Positions 12,440 through 25,097 of a stretch of 64,000 nucleotides of DNA are shown piece by piece. The DNA comes from Symsagittifera roscoffensis (taxonomy: Eukaryota; Xenacoelomorpha; Acoela; Convolutidae), in the NCBI RefSeq assembly GCF_963678635.1, contig NC_087065.1, forward strand, positions 50,598,452 through 50,662,451, written 5' to 3'. Each line of letters starts with the position of its first letter. Within the stretch, counting starts at the first letter, position 1. A program made the translations under genes and the position numbers. Below the pieces are notes generated by a model, which saw only the letters and a list, made by a program, of their open reading frames with translations, was not told the origin of the DNA and did no database searches.

Positions 12440-13640
12440 GGAAAGGCTTTTGTCAACCCAATTGTTATTCTTGCAAAAGACGAACCCCTAAAATATTATC
12501 AGAAGCAAAATAAATGAACTCCCTTATTGGTGAATCCAAATGCAATAGGCCCATAGAACCAATACAAGCAATACACAGAAAAAGAAATGGACAAAAATAT
12601 AAAACAGCCGACATGAGCGTGCAAATAATCAACTGCCACAAACTGGATGAGCAATCACGCGGTTTAACACATACAAAACCAACAATACGAAATTTTTAGT
12701 TTTTTCTTTGGTATCTCTAAAGGAACAGCAGTTTTTACTGCATTTATGAGTCAAATTTTCAGACCTTTTATTTTGGGAAAAAAATTTTATCACATTTTAG
12801 ACAATGTCTTCATTTAATGACAAACAGAACAATAAAAATTCAAAGTCTTAGATACGTATCATCAAATTAACTAAAAGAAAAAATTGAAAACAGCTCCTGA
12901 TAAACCCCATTTTTTCCTCAACCGTGTAAAGTTTCATTAAATTTATATAAAGTAATAACATTAACGCCCTGAAAAAAAATGGAATTTTAAAACTGCAACC
13001 ATCATCAAACTAAAAGAAAATCCAAAAATTCCTCGGAATGTTAAATATTTGAGAAAATAAGTTTATGAAAAGCAATTATATCTTTGACCTTTTTTTGTAA
13101 CAGATAAGGTCAACAAAACAAATTCGATTGGACACTGGAAGATCAAAACAATTTGATGAAATAACAGCACTTCTAACTGAACGAAAATAGCAGATCCCAC
13201 TCAACCGTTCTATGCCATGTGCGATTCCTATAATTTTCGAACTGGCGCAACACTTTTACAATCACATCAAGGCACCAACAAAAAGAATCTAATATCGGCA
13301 ATTTCAAGGATTTTCACACAAGCATAGCTAAGACTCTCTACACTTATGAGAGTGTGTACAGCTCAAAAAATTACGCTGACAGAATATATAACTTTAACCT
13401 TTGAATCGGAACATCCAACAAATTTTTAAACTATTCATAAACCCATTATTTTTCTTTTTGTTCAAAATTCTTATCGGAAACATAAAGTATATAGATTAAA
13501 TTAAGTTCAATGAAACTTCAACACCTACAGATAGTTTTTACAGCAGGCAAAAAGTTTGCTCCACGCGACACACTTACTCGCAATATACCAACAGAATTAT
13601 TTACACGAAAAATGACCGTAGAAGTACCCCAGAATTCAAA
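12440..13640 (+). pseudogene. Element D unit 1: RT and RNase H remnant
   Basis: RT copies element RNA and RNase H removes the template. RT fingers are readable from about 12440 (KAFVNPIVIL), then a 61-codon frame at 12514-12699 carries the motif-A region TADM and KLDEQSRGL. Motif B is eroded (GISKGTA, about 12708-12730). The catalytic YxDD box is destroyed: the codons at about 12791-12802 read F-stop-T-M. RNase H follows at about 13100-13640, with recognisable segments such as the eroded 'HKPIIFLF'. Downstream the unit runs into the Gag tail. Confidence 0.65.
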
Positions 13641-14344
13641 AAAAATGCTAAAAACGAACCACCACCACGACTAAAAAGTTAATACTTAGTCAAATTGACT
13701 CTGATACTGAACAAATAAAGAAATTAGAACAAAAGTTAAAGAACCAAGTGAACTTTTTTTCCAATATATGAAAAAAATCAAAAGTTTCTTTGAAAAACAA
13801 TCTAAGCAATAAACGTTCAGGACAACCAGTTCCATCGGTTATGGTAATAGCAGACAAAAATTGCCATTTTCAAACAATTTTCGCTATGTAGATGAAACAC
13901 AAAAATATTCACGAAATTTAAACAGCCCCTCAAATTAAAAGCTATCCTCGCTAGAATTAAAAGCTATCACCGCATAAAAAGATTTCACAACAACCATTTA
14001 CAAAAATCATAACTATCGAAACAGTTCACCTAAACATCAACGACAAGTTAATCGAGTAGGCTAGGAACAAAACAACTTCAGCAGACCCACCACGATTAGA
14101 TAAAACGGAAACTTTAGAAATGCATTAAATCATAAATACTGCGAAAGTACAGATGAAGAAAATGAAACCGAAAGCACATTAATTATTATTATGTTGAAAA
14201 CTGAACATGAATATGAAATTGCAATTGATTTTAAACATCCGTGATCAACACGAAACTATTTCGCCCATAAAAAAAGGCATCCTTAATTTTAGACATCCTT
14301 GTGCTAAAGGAAAATATTTCAAGATTAAATAAAGAACAACAACA

Positions 14345-15560
14345 CGATGGAAATTTTTTTGTCAACTTATTGTTATTCTCGCAACAGGCGAACCCCTAAA
14401 TTATTATCAGAAGCAAAATAAACTACCTTTTTGATGAATCCAAATGCAATGGGCCCATAGAATCTATACAAACTAATACTCACAAAAAAACGGACAATAT
14501 TACAAAACAGCCGACATGAACATGCAAATAATCAACTGCCACTGGATGAACAATCACGCGGTTTAACACAATCTTTTATTGGCAACCAACAATACGAAAT
14601 TATACGTTTTTTCTGTGGTATCTCTAAAGGAACAGCAGCTTCTACTGCATTTATGAGTAAAGTTATCAGACCACTTATTATGGGTAAAATTGTTATCACA
14701 TTTTAGACAATGTCATCATTTAATCACACACAAAACAATAAAATTTCAAAGTCTTAGAGACATATCATCAAAATTAACTATAAGAAAAAATTGAGAACAG
14801 CTCCCAAAAAATCCCATTTTTTCCTCACCCGTGTTAAGTTTCTTTAAAGTTTTAATGATGTAATAACAAAAACGCCCTTAAAAAAATAAATGCATTTTGA
14901 AAACTGCAACCATCATCAAATCAAAAGAAAATCCAAGAATTCCTTAGAACGTTAAATAATTGAAAAAGTAAGTTTATGAAAAGCACTTATGTCTTCGACA
15001 ATTTTATAATAGATAAGGTCAACAAAACAAATTCGATTGGGCCCTGGAAGATCAAAACGTTCTGATGAAATCAACACACTCCTAACCGAACAAAAATCGC
15101 TGATGCCACTCAACCGTTCTATGCCATGTGCGTTTCCTATAATATTCGAACTGGCGCAACACTTTTACAATCACATCAAGGCACCAACAAAATGAATCTA
15201 ATATCGGCAAATTCAAGACTTTTCACACAAGCATAGCTAAGACTCTCTACACTTATGAGAGTGTGTACAGCTCAAAAAATTACGCTGACAGAATATATAA
15301 CTTTAACCTTTGAATCGGAACATCCAACAAATTTTTAAACTATTCATAAACCCATTACTTTTCTTTTTGTTCAAAAATCTTACCGGAAACATAAAGTATA
15401 TAGATTAAATTAAGTTCAATGAAGTTTCAACACCTACAGATATTTTTTACAGCAGGCAAAAAGTTTGCTCCACGCGACACACTTACTCGCAAAACACCAA
15501 CAGAATTATTTACACGAAAAATGACCGTAGAAGTACCCCAGAATTCAAAAAAAATGCTAA
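14345..15560 (+). pseudogene. Element D unit 2: RT and RNase H remnant
   Basis: Second tandem copy. It shares the F-stop-T-M lesion at the YxDD position (near 14702) with the other units. PLDEQSRGLTQSF and GISKGTAAS are readable near 14540-14650. RNase H at about 15010-15560 keeps HFYNHIKAPTK-type text in one frame and LQSHQGTNKMN in another. The conserved Glu segment is replaced by a stop in 'QA-stop-LRLSTL'. Confidence 0.65.
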
Positions 15561-16249
15561 AAACGAACCACCACCACGATTAAAAAGTTAATACTTAGTC
15601 AAATTGACTCTGATACTGAACAAATAAAGAAATTAGAACAAAAGTTAAAGAACCAAGTGAACTTTTTTTCCAATATATGGAAAAAAATCAAAAATTTCTT
15701 TGAAAAAAAATCTAAGCAATAAACGTTCAGGACAACCAGTTCCATCGGTTATGGTAATAGCAGACAAAAATTGCCATTTTCAAACAATTTTCGCTATGTA
15801 GACGAAACACAAAAATATTCACGAAATATAAACAGCCCCTCAAATTAAAAGCTATCCTCACTAGAATTAAAAGCTATCACCGCATAAAAAGATTTCACAA
15901 CAACCATTTACAAAAATCATAATTATCGAAACAGTTCACCTAAACATCAACGACAAGTTAATCGAGTAGGCTAGAAACAAAACAACTTCAGCAGACCCAC
16001 CACGAATAGATAAAACGGAAACTTTAGAAATGCATTAAATCATAAATACTGCGAAAGTACAGATAAAGAAAGTGAAACCGAAAGCACATTAGTTTTTATT
16101 ATGTTAAAAATTTAGTAAGAATATGAAATTCCAATTGATTTTAAACATCCGTGATCAACACGAAACTATTTCGCCCATAAAAAAAGGCATCCTTAATTTT
16201 AGACATCCTTGTGCAAAAGGAAAATATTTCAAGATTAAATAAAGAACAA

Positions 16250-17460
16250 CAACACGATGGAAATTTTTTTGTCACTTAATTGTTATTCTCGCAACAGGCG
16301 AACCCCTAAATTATTATCAGAAGCAAAACAAACTACCTTTTTGATGAATCCAAATGCAATGGGCCCATAGAATCTATACAAACTAATACTCGCAAAAAAT
16401 TGGACAATATTACAAAACAGCCGACATGAACATGCAACTGCCACTGGATGAACAATCACGCGGTTTAAGACAATCTTTTATTGGCAACCAACAATACGAA
16501 ATTATTAGTTTTTTCTGTGGTATCTCTAAAGGAACAGCAGCTTCTATTGCATTTATGAGTAAAGTTTTCGGACCACTTATTATGGGTAAAATTTTTATCA
16601 CATTTTAGACAATGTCATCATTTAATCACACACAAAACAATAAAATTTCAAAGTCTTAGAGACATATCATCAAAATTAACTATAAGAAAAAATTGAGAAC
16701 AGCTCCCAAAAAATCCCATTTTTTCCTCACCCGTGTTAAATTTCTTTAAAATTTTAATGATGTAATAACAAAAACGCCCTTAAAAAAATAACTGCATTTT
16801 GAAAACTGCAACCATCATCAAATCAAAAGAAAATCCAAGAATTCCTTAGCACGTTAAATATTTGAAAAAGTAAGTTTATGAAAAGCACTTATGTCTTCGA
16901 CAATTTTATAATAGATAAGGTCAACAAAACAAATTCGATTGGGCCCTGGAAGATCAAAACGTTTTGATGAAATCAACACACTCCTAACTGAACAAAAATC
17001 GCTGAAGCCACTCAACCGTTCTATGCCATGTGCGATTCCTATAATTTTCGAACTGGCGCAACACTTTTACAATCACATCAAGGCACCAACAAAATGAATT
17101 CAAGACTTTTCACACAAGCATAGCTAAGACTCTCTACACTTATGAGAGTGTGTACAGCTCAAAAAATTACGCTGACAGAATATATAACTTTAACCTTTGA
17201 ATCGGAACATCCAACAAATTTTTAAACTATTCTTAAACCCATTATTTTTCTTTTTGTTCAAAAATCTTATCGGAAACATAAAGTATATAGATTAAATTAA
17301 GTTCAATGAAACTTCAACACCTACAGATAGTTTTTACAGCAGGCAAAAAGTTTGCTCCACGCGACACACTTACTCGCAATACACCAACAGAATTATTTAC
17401 ACGAAAAATGACCGTAGAAGTACCCCAGAATTCAAAAAAAATGCTAAAAACGAACCACCA
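16250..17460 (+). pseudogene. Element D unit 3: RT and RNase H remnant
   Basis: Third copy. A 60-codon frame at 16426-16608 reads LDEQSRGLRQSFIGN, then GISKGTAAS and AFMSKVFGPLI, the clearest RT motif-B region in the array. It ends at the shared stop in the former YxDD box. Relative to units 2 and 4 it lacks the bases between 'atgcaa' and 'ctgcc' near 16435. A small deletion in RNase H near 17098 removes the MNLISAN codons. Confidence 0.65.
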
Positions 17461-18139
17461 CTACGACTAAAAAGTTAATACTTAGTCAAATTGACTCTGA
17501 TACTGAACAAATAAAGAAATTAGAACAAAAGTTAAAGAACCAAGTGAACTGTTTTTTGCAATATATGAAAAAAAATCAAAAATTTCTTTGAAAAACAATC
17601 TAAGCAATAAACGTTCAGGACAACCAGTTCCATCGGTTATGGTAATAGCAGACAAAAATTGCCATTTTCAAACAATTTTCGCTATGTAGGAGAAACACAA
17701 AAATATTCACGAAATATAAACAGCCCCTCAAATTAAAAGCTATCCTCGCTAGAATTAAAAGCTATCACCGCATAAAAAGATTTCACAACAACCATTTACA
17801 AAAATCATAATTATCGAAACAGTTCACCTAAACATCAACGACAAGTTAATCGAGTAGGCTAGAAACAAAACAACTTCAGCAGACCCACTACGAATAGATA
17901 AAACGGAAACTCTAGAAATGCATTAAATCATAAATACTGCGAAAGTACAGATAAAGAAAGTGAAACCGAAAGCACATTAGTTATTATTATGTTAAAAATT
18001 GAGTATGAATATGAAATTCCAATTGATTTTAAACATCCGTGATCAACACGAAACTATTTCGCCCATAAAAAAAGGCATCCTTAATTTTAGACATCCTTGT
18101 GCAAAAGGAAAATATTTCAAGATTAAATAAAAAACAACA

Positions 18140-19330
18140 ACACGATGGAAATTTTTTTGTCAACTAATTGTTATCCTCGCAACAGGCGAACCCCTAAATT
18201 ATTATCAGAAGCAAAACAAACTACCTTTTTGATGAATCCAAATGCAATGGGCCCATAGAATCTATACAAACTAATACTCACAAAAAAAAACGGACAATAT
18301 TACAAAACAGCCGACATGAACATGCAAATAATCAACTGCCACTGGATGAACAATCACGCGGTTTAACACAATCCTTTATTGCAAACAACAATACGAAATT
18401 ATACGTTTTTTTTCTGTGGTATCTCTAAAGGAACAGCAGCTTTTACTGATTTTATGAGTCAAGTTTTCAGAATTTTATCACATTTTAGACAATGTCTTCC
18501 TTTAATCACGAACAAAACAATAAAAATTCGAGTTCTTAGATACATATCATCAAATTTAACCAACGGAAAAAAACATAAACAACTCCCAATGAATCCCATT
18601 TTTCCTCACCCGTGTAAAGTTTCTTTAAAATTTAAGTATTAACAATAATGCCCTTAAACAAATAAATGCAATTTTAAAGCTGCAATTATCAACAAACCAA
18701 AAAAAATCCAAAAACTCCTCGGAATATTAAATATTTGAGCAAGTAAGTTTATGAAAAGCAATTATATCTTTGACCTTTTTTTAACAGATACGGTCAACAA
18801 AACAAATTCGATTGGGCCCTGGAAGATCAAAACGTTTTGATGAAATCAACACACTCCTAACTGAACAAAAATCGCTATCCCACTCAACCGTTCGGCGGTT
18901 CATAAATGCCATGTGCGGTTCATATAATTTTCGAACTGGCGCAACACTTTTACAATCACATCAAGGCACAAACAAAATGAATCTAATATCAGCAAATTCA
19001 AGACTTTTCACACAAGCATAGCTAAGACTCTCTACACTTATGAGAGTGTGTACAGCTATAAAAATTACACTGACAGAATATATATTTTTAACCTTTGAAT
19101 CGGAACATCCAGCAAATTTTTAAACTATTCATAAACCCAATATTTTTTTAGATTAAATTAAATTCAAGGAAACTTCAACGCCTACAGATAGTTTTGACAG
19201 CAGGCAAAAACTTGCTGCACGCAACACACTTACTCGCAATACATCCCCAAATTATTTACAGAAAAATAACCGTAGAAATACCCCAGAACTCAAAAACAAT
19301 TTTCCGGCTAAAGTCGAACCATCACCCTGA
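18140..19330 (+). pseudogene. Element D unit 4: RT and RNase H remnant joined to downstream pol
   Basis: Last unit. RT pieces lie at 18310-18490, again with the F-stop-T-M site near 18484. RNase H is readable at 18812-19021 in a 69-codon frame ending TGATLLQSHQGTNKMN...NSRLFTQA. The catalytic Glu position after 'FTQA' is a TAG stop. Unlike units 1-3, the sequence after RNase H (from about 19370) continues QINNLEHFPLYLG-like into the RNase H-integrase linker, so this is the original 3' end of pol. Confidence 0.65.
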
Positions 19331-19389
19331 CTAGAAGGTTAAAACGCAGTCAATTTGAGTCTAATACTAAACAAATAAATAATTTAGAA

Positions 19390-20960
19390 CATTTCCCACT
19401 GTACTTAGGTTGCCAAAACAATCATTACGATGTTGACTTATTAGGAAAAAACCCATTCAACTTATTCCCTCCTCATCATGGATAAAACATAATACTCAAA
19501 TAAAAACACAAAACTGGACCTCAAAACAAAATATCTTTTTCTCACTAGTGTAAAAAGAGGAGGTAATTGATACAATTACTTTAGCTGGACCATTAGATAA
19601 AAAAAAGTATACCATTAAGAAATTACTTGATTTAAACGACCCAATAGACAATTTTACTTTATCCAATCAAGAAATGAAAAATATCCGATTGCAATGCAGA
19701 AGTAATTTAACAACCGACTTGCCTAAAAAGTAAAAAAAATTTAGCCCTGTTACTCGCTAAATATTATCTTGACATAATTACAAAACTCAACTCATAAAAG
19801 CCAACACTTCTATCTTTGGAAACAAGAAATTACTCACCACAGTTTAATAACAATTTAAAAACACCAAAATAAACAAAAACACCGATTCATTAGAATATCA
19901 TAAGCCAGAAACGAAATTACCTTGTCTCCCATTAAGTTAAATTTTAAAAGTAATTATCGAAACACACTCCTTAAATCAAAAGTACATAAAGGAGCAGAAA
20001 AAAAAACGTATCACAATTTCACACAAAATGCTTTATTTTCCAAAGACATCAATATGGATTAAAATACTTTGTAACAACTGGGTTACATGTCAATTAAAGA
20101 AACCATTTCCACGTCAAAAACGAATAGCAGAAAAACAAAAGTTTGAAAGGCAAAGCTTATATTTGAATCACAGATTTTTATTTGACACAAAACTCTCTAT
20201 ATCACCAGCTTTAGGAGGACGTTCTTACATAATGGTCATTGTAGACGCATTCACCCATTATGTAGCATTAAACCCTGCAACAATTTCAAATGCCTTTTAT
20301 GCATTCACTGCACTCTATGATCTTTGGATAGCTAAATTTCGATAACTCGGAATCCTTATAACAGACAACGGAACAGAATTTATAAATAACAAAATAATCA
20401 CGTTTTGTCATTTATACAACATCAAACACAAATCTCGCATGCTCTATGGACAAATGGCCTAGTTGAAGGTATGAACCGTTCCTAACAAGAATACCACCGA
20501 TGTAAAACTAACGGACACGATAAAAATTATGCTGAATACTCAACAGAGGTAAAATTATTTTCACCAGCATTAAGCTCCCAAATCACAACAATTTTTGGAT
20601 TATCCTTTTACCTTTTACCATATTACCCCAAGAAAAATGCTTTTCACGAACTAATAAAATTGTACTTTTTTACAGAATTACATAATGTTGAAAGAACCCA
20701 AAATAAAAATGAATCACAAATATCAGAGACTCCAAACACACTTCCACAGTCCCCTTCCTAAAACAAAAGCTATATCAGAAAAGTTTTTTAAAAAACCAGC
20801 TGAAAAACAAAGAGCAAACCGTAAATTACAAGAACAAGTTATATCACCTAAAAAACAATAATAACTTAGTATAAAGCCCATCGCCCCGACTCCGTAATCA
20901 ACTAAGAAAAAAATGAAAAAGTTTAATCCCCAATCTAAAATTTTAGAGATCAATCTAGAC
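19390..20960 (+). pseudogene. Element D integrase remnant
   Basis: Integrase inserts element DNA into the host genome. A linker with readable text (ITLAGPLDKKKYTIKKLLDL, near 19575) is followed by the zinc-binding HHCC region near 19950-20100. There CVTCQ has become WVTCQ, so one Cys is lost, and the second His is not evident. The catalytic core begins in the open frame at 20028-20345: the first Asp lies in LFDTKLS, followed by GGRSYIMVIVDAFTHY. It continues after a stop with TDNGTEF (second Asp, about 20362) and LVEGMNRS (Glu, about 20462). C-terminal text runs to about 20960 with several frameshifts. Confidence 0.75.
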
Positions 20961-21532
20961 AACCATCCACCTGATTATTAATATCCTACCTTATTTTCAT
21001 ATCAATAACATTCATTATTGATTGAAAATCAATCGCAAAAGATATTTTTCAATATACCATTTCAATCTACATTTCTAAGCATCAATAATAGAATCGACCA
21101 ACCATATCACTTGAAATTATCTCACTCTTTATTCAACACAACTGCTATTATCAGCCAACGTAACTCAAACTAGAACTGGATTTAAATTTCCAATTCAGAG
21201 ACTTCAAGGTCAAAAATAAGCATTACCTTTATATTTAACAAATCAAGTAAACACCATATCCAAGTTGCAACCCCCTTCTATCAATCAATCCAAAAATCAA
21301 CATTTTTGATTACATTCAGATCCCAAAACTCGCCATAGAAAAACAGAACATTAAAAATTTTATAACATCGCCCAGCCTAAAGACAACCTACCTCCCAAAA
21401 ACCCCTATTCATCCAATGCATAAAAACAGGAAGATGAAACTTTATACCCAACACTCCAGACTTCCCTTCAACCAAACCTCCTTATAACCAACCCATTTGT
21501 CAGAAAACAATATACAATCCGACCACCCTCTG
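20961..21532 (+). other. Region 3' of element D integrase, unresolved
   Basis: A/C-rich sequence continuing the composition of element D but without an open frame of note. Broken peptide-like text (for example around 21175-21260) could be the remains of an additional 3' ORF, but I cannot assign it. No polypurine tract or LTR start was recognised. Confidence 0.3.
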
Positions 21533-22688
21533 AAAAAAGTTCAAATAAACTAAAAATAATTTGTAAACAAATCACTGCAACCATCATCAAATCAAAAGAA
21601 AATCCAAGAATTCCTTAGAAAGTTAAATAATTGAAAAAGTAAGTTTATGAAAAGCACTTATGTGTTCGACAATTTTATAATAGATAAGGTCAACAAAACA
21701 AATTCGATTGGGCCCTGGAAGATCAAAACGTTCTGATGAAATCAACACACTCCTAACTGAACAAAAATCGCTGATGCCACTCAACCGTTCTATGCCATGT
21801 GCGATTCCTATAATTTTCGAACTGGCGCAACACTTTTACAATCACATCAAGGCACCAACAAAATGAATCTAATATCGGCAAATTCAAGACTTTTCACACA
21901 AGCATAGCTAAGACTCTCTACACTTATGAGAGTGTGTACAGCTCAAAAAAATACGCTGACAGAATATATAATTTTAACCTTTGAATCGGAACATCCAACA
22001 AATTTTTAAACTATTCATAAACCCATTATTTTTCTTTTTGTTCAAAAAACTTATCGGAAACATAAAGTATATAGATTAAATTAAGTTCAATGAAACTTCA
22101 ACACCTACAGATATTTTTTACAGCAGCCAAAAAGTTTGCTCCACGCGACACACTTACTCGCAATACACCAACAGAATTATTTACACGAAAAATGACCGTA
22201 GAAGTACCCCAGAATTTTTAAAAAAATGCTAAAAACGAACCATCACCACGACTAAAAAGTTAATACTTAGTCAAATTGACTCTGATACTGAACAAATAAA
22301 GAAATTAGAACAAAAGTTAAAGAACCAAGTGAACTTTTTTTCCAATATATGAAAAAAAATCAAAATTTTCTTTGAAAAATAATCTAAGCAATAAACGTTC
22401 AGGACAACCAGTTCCATCGGTTATGGTAATAGCAGACAAAAATTGCCATTTTCAAACAATTTTCGCTATGTAGACGAAACACAAAAATATTCACGAAATA
22501 TAAACAGCCCCTCAAATTAAAAGCTATCCTCACTAGAATTAAAAGCTATCACCGCATAAAAAGATTTCACAACAACCATTTACAAAAATCATAATTATCG
22601 AAACAGTTCACCTAAACATCAACGACAAGTTAATCGAGTAGTTCAAAAAAAGTTCAAATAAACTAAAAATAATTCGTAAACAAATCAG
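21533..22688 (+). repeat. Displaced fragment of the 1.9-kb unit with 40-bp flanking repeats
   Basis: About 21574-22640 repeats the RNase H-to-Gag-tail part of the tandem unit ('ggccctggaagatcaaaac' near 21711, 'ctagaattaaaagctatc' near 22535). It is bordered by two near-identical direct repeats, 'aaagttcaaataaac...caaatca', at 21533-21573 and 22647-22688. The flanks are too long for a normal target-site duplication, so homologous or replication-based duplication is more likely than transposition. Confidence 0.8.
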
Positions 22689-23794
22689 TTTTTGAATGCT
22701 TACTTTAAATCCAGTCAAACAACTTGTTAAATTTATACTTTTCAACTTTTTCTAATTTCTGCCAGACATTTTCAATTTCTGCGTTTTTTATTAGGCGACC
22801 TTTTAGATTTCATAATAATCATATTCGTAGTTTCTTTTAAACAATTTTTAATTTTCTCTTCCCTTATTCAAACCTATTTTTTTCATACACAAACTATCGA
22901 CCACCTAACCAGGTAGGATATTAAATGTCTTTTCTTCTAAAGGATGCAACGTTTCTTCAATAAAAAAGAACTTTTGTTACTTTTTATTTTTTTCGAACTT
23001 AATAGCTTCCTTCATCCTGGTCTTTACAAATGTTTTGAAAATGCAATAATTGCTTTTGTACTAGCAAATGTTCCCATGATAATCTTTGCAGAAGAATAAT
23101 ACCATGAACACTCTTTTTAATCAATACGTTAGAAAAAAAACTTAAAGATCAAAAGTTAAAATTGCCTACCCAGCGCCGATAAAAGATTCCCGACCTACGA
23201 ACCCACTCCAAAAGTCCCAGTCATCATCTACAACAAGTCAATCAATTCAACCTCAATCCTTTTTTCATTTATCTTGCGTAAAGAATTCAGAAGTAAGAAA
23301 TACATTGCCCGAACCATTAACATCAGCTCATCTTAGTGCACCCTTAAGCGAACCTTAATACGAACCAACATACAACATTTTTCCACCATTACAACAAGAT
23401 TCAAATCGAATCAGATACCAAAGTCAAAATCAAAAACCCAAAAACCACAATCGACTGACAGACAATTCACCAATGACCAAACAGGATGCCCAAATCAACC
23501 CCCCTAGATATTTCCATAAATACAATTCAAAGTTATCCTCAGCCTACAGGTACAAAATCTCAACAAAATGCGCATAAAACTCCATCAGTTTACTTAATTT
23601 TGACACCAACATCTGAGAAAATTAAGGAAAAGCCGTTCAACCCTTAACTCCTCCCAAGCCCGCCACATTGGATGAACTATACGTATTCTCAAATCGAACT
23701 AAATCTTGTAATTGAACCAAAAGAAATTTCCTCCGATACAATCTTGTCATTAGCAGAAATGTCGCTCCTGGATGCTGTTCTTAACATCGTGATG
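22689..23794. other. AT-rich spacer with a weak coding relic
   Basis: 22689-23150 switches to T-rich + strand with no open frame. From about 23325 to 23570 one frame stays mostly open with Pro/Gln/Asn-rich text (including SAHLSAPLSEP and YNIFPPLQQD), resembling a disordered Gag-type region. A short frame beginning at 23672 runs over the edge of repeat C at about 23795, making a chimeric ORF. No function is assigned. Confidence 0.35.
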
Positions 23795-25094
23795 GGCAAA
23801 CCCATTAACGAGAGGTCTCCGCGCCGAGCGCCTGCTCCAAATAAGGCCCTTAATTCAGATCTGAAAAGGTGGTTCCGAGTGCGACAATTTTCCGGATTCC
23901 GCTATTTAGCTTTTTAATTTAGATAAGACCAAAAATTCACGCATCGCGAAAGATGGGTGGATTGCCATCCCGTCGATCCCCAAGAGATTTAATCAAAAAA
24001 CATTTAAAGATACACAAGAAGCCAATGAAACATAGTATAGACCCTTAAAAAACAAAAAACATGAAAACTATCGAAAAAACCAAAAACATTTAACAACGTA
24101 AGATCAGAAAAAACCAACCTCCCAGATGAGATATGATCTGACCTTCCCGTTTGTTTTGTAGATACATTGTTGTTAAGGCAGTTATATCAAATTAAGATCG
24201 TTAGGATAATTCTGTAGCCTTTTCATGTGCCTGCACTGTTTGTTTGTGCTGTTTGTACTGTTTGTTTGTGCTGTTTGTATTGTTTGTACTGTGCCTGTAC
24301 TGCATGTACCTGTACTGATTGTTTGAGTATTTAAGCACGTTATTGCTAAGTTGCACTCAATCCGGAAGGATCAGATGATTGAAGTAGAAGACTGATCCAG
24401 CAGTACAAGAAGTGGAAGGAAGGATCACATGGATAACAACAATTGACTGTTGGGTATCTTTAAAAAGTTTGGTAGTTTTCTTGGTAAGAAAAAGCGATAT
24501 CAGTCTGTGGGCGGCTCGACAGTGACTGCACTGTAGTGACCCTCCACCGAGTTGCGAATTATCGAGTTAAGCACCTTTATTCGGATATTGAACGGAACCG
24601 TAGGGATTTAATGCCACCAGTGCTACTACTTATACTACTCGTGTTAATATTCCCATTCCGTTTTTCAATTAAAAATTCCGTAAACAGACAAGTTTTTAGG
24701 TCAAATTTTTGATAATTTGATCCATCACAAAACGCGTTTTCTTTTGATTTTTTCATGTTTTTGGAAGGAACAAGCGCTAAATTGCTGAGTTAATTCGTAA
24801 TTCAGCTAATATAACTAAAGGAACCGGTTGAATTTAGTGCTGGAATTATTAGAACAAATTATTACCGAGATCCGTTTTTTCACGATTTTTGGATGAACAA
24901 AACGCCGCAAAATACAAAAAATGTTTCAAAGTTTTTGAGATAGTGTGATAAAAATTGTTGTTCGGACAACAAAACTTAGTGAATCGACACGTTTAGAACC
25001 CCTTTTCCGGTAATCTTTCTGGTACCAGTGAAATGGGACTTAAAGAGTTGGATTGAGTGGATGAATCAGTCCAGAGGTGTTCAATTAGCATTGT
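23795..25094. repeat. Repeat C, copy a (partial)
   Basis: Starts at 'cattaacgagag' and 'cgcgccgagcgcctgc' and matches 33507-34640 and 41630-42430 in order: 'aagaccraaaattcacg', 'gatctgacc.tccc', 'actcaatccggaagg', 'cggctcgacagtga', 'ccaccgagttgcgaa', 'cgtttttcaattaaaaa'. It is cut off at about 25094, exactly where the inverted retroelement G0 begins. A local 'gtttgtgctgtttgt' slippage repeat sits at 24240-24290. No coding potential was seen. Confidence 0.85.
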
Positions 25095-25097
25095 TTT

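Larger units (their letters stand above)
12420..19390 (+). repeat. 1.9-kb tandem array built from RT-RNase H
   Basis: The landmark 'gccgacatga' occurs at about 12607, 14511, 16421 and 18311, and 'gaagatcaaaac' at about 13138, 15047, 16951 and 18824, giving periods of 1.87-1.91 kb. Each unit reads RT, RNase H, then jumps to the Gag C-terminal region and Gag-Pro linker, and re-enters RT. The RNase H-to-Gag junction lies near 13735, 15645 and 17545 and is shared. The last unit instead runs on into the genuine downstream pol. Copies are close in sequence, so amplification is later than the decay of the element. Confidence 0.85.
9441..20960 (+). mobile_element. Element D: decayed Ty3/gypsy-like retroelement
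   Basis: Remains of gag, a CCHC zinc knuckle, an aspartic protease site, RT, RNase H and integrase occur on the + strand in the canonical Ty3/gypsy order (integrase after RNase H). All are broken by many stops and frameshifts. RT-RNase H is repeated in tandem (12420-19390), stretching the element well beyond a normal length. The sense strand is A-rich and G-poor throughout, as in many retroviral-type genomes. No terminal repeats were identified, so its true ends are unknown. Confidence 0.75.
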
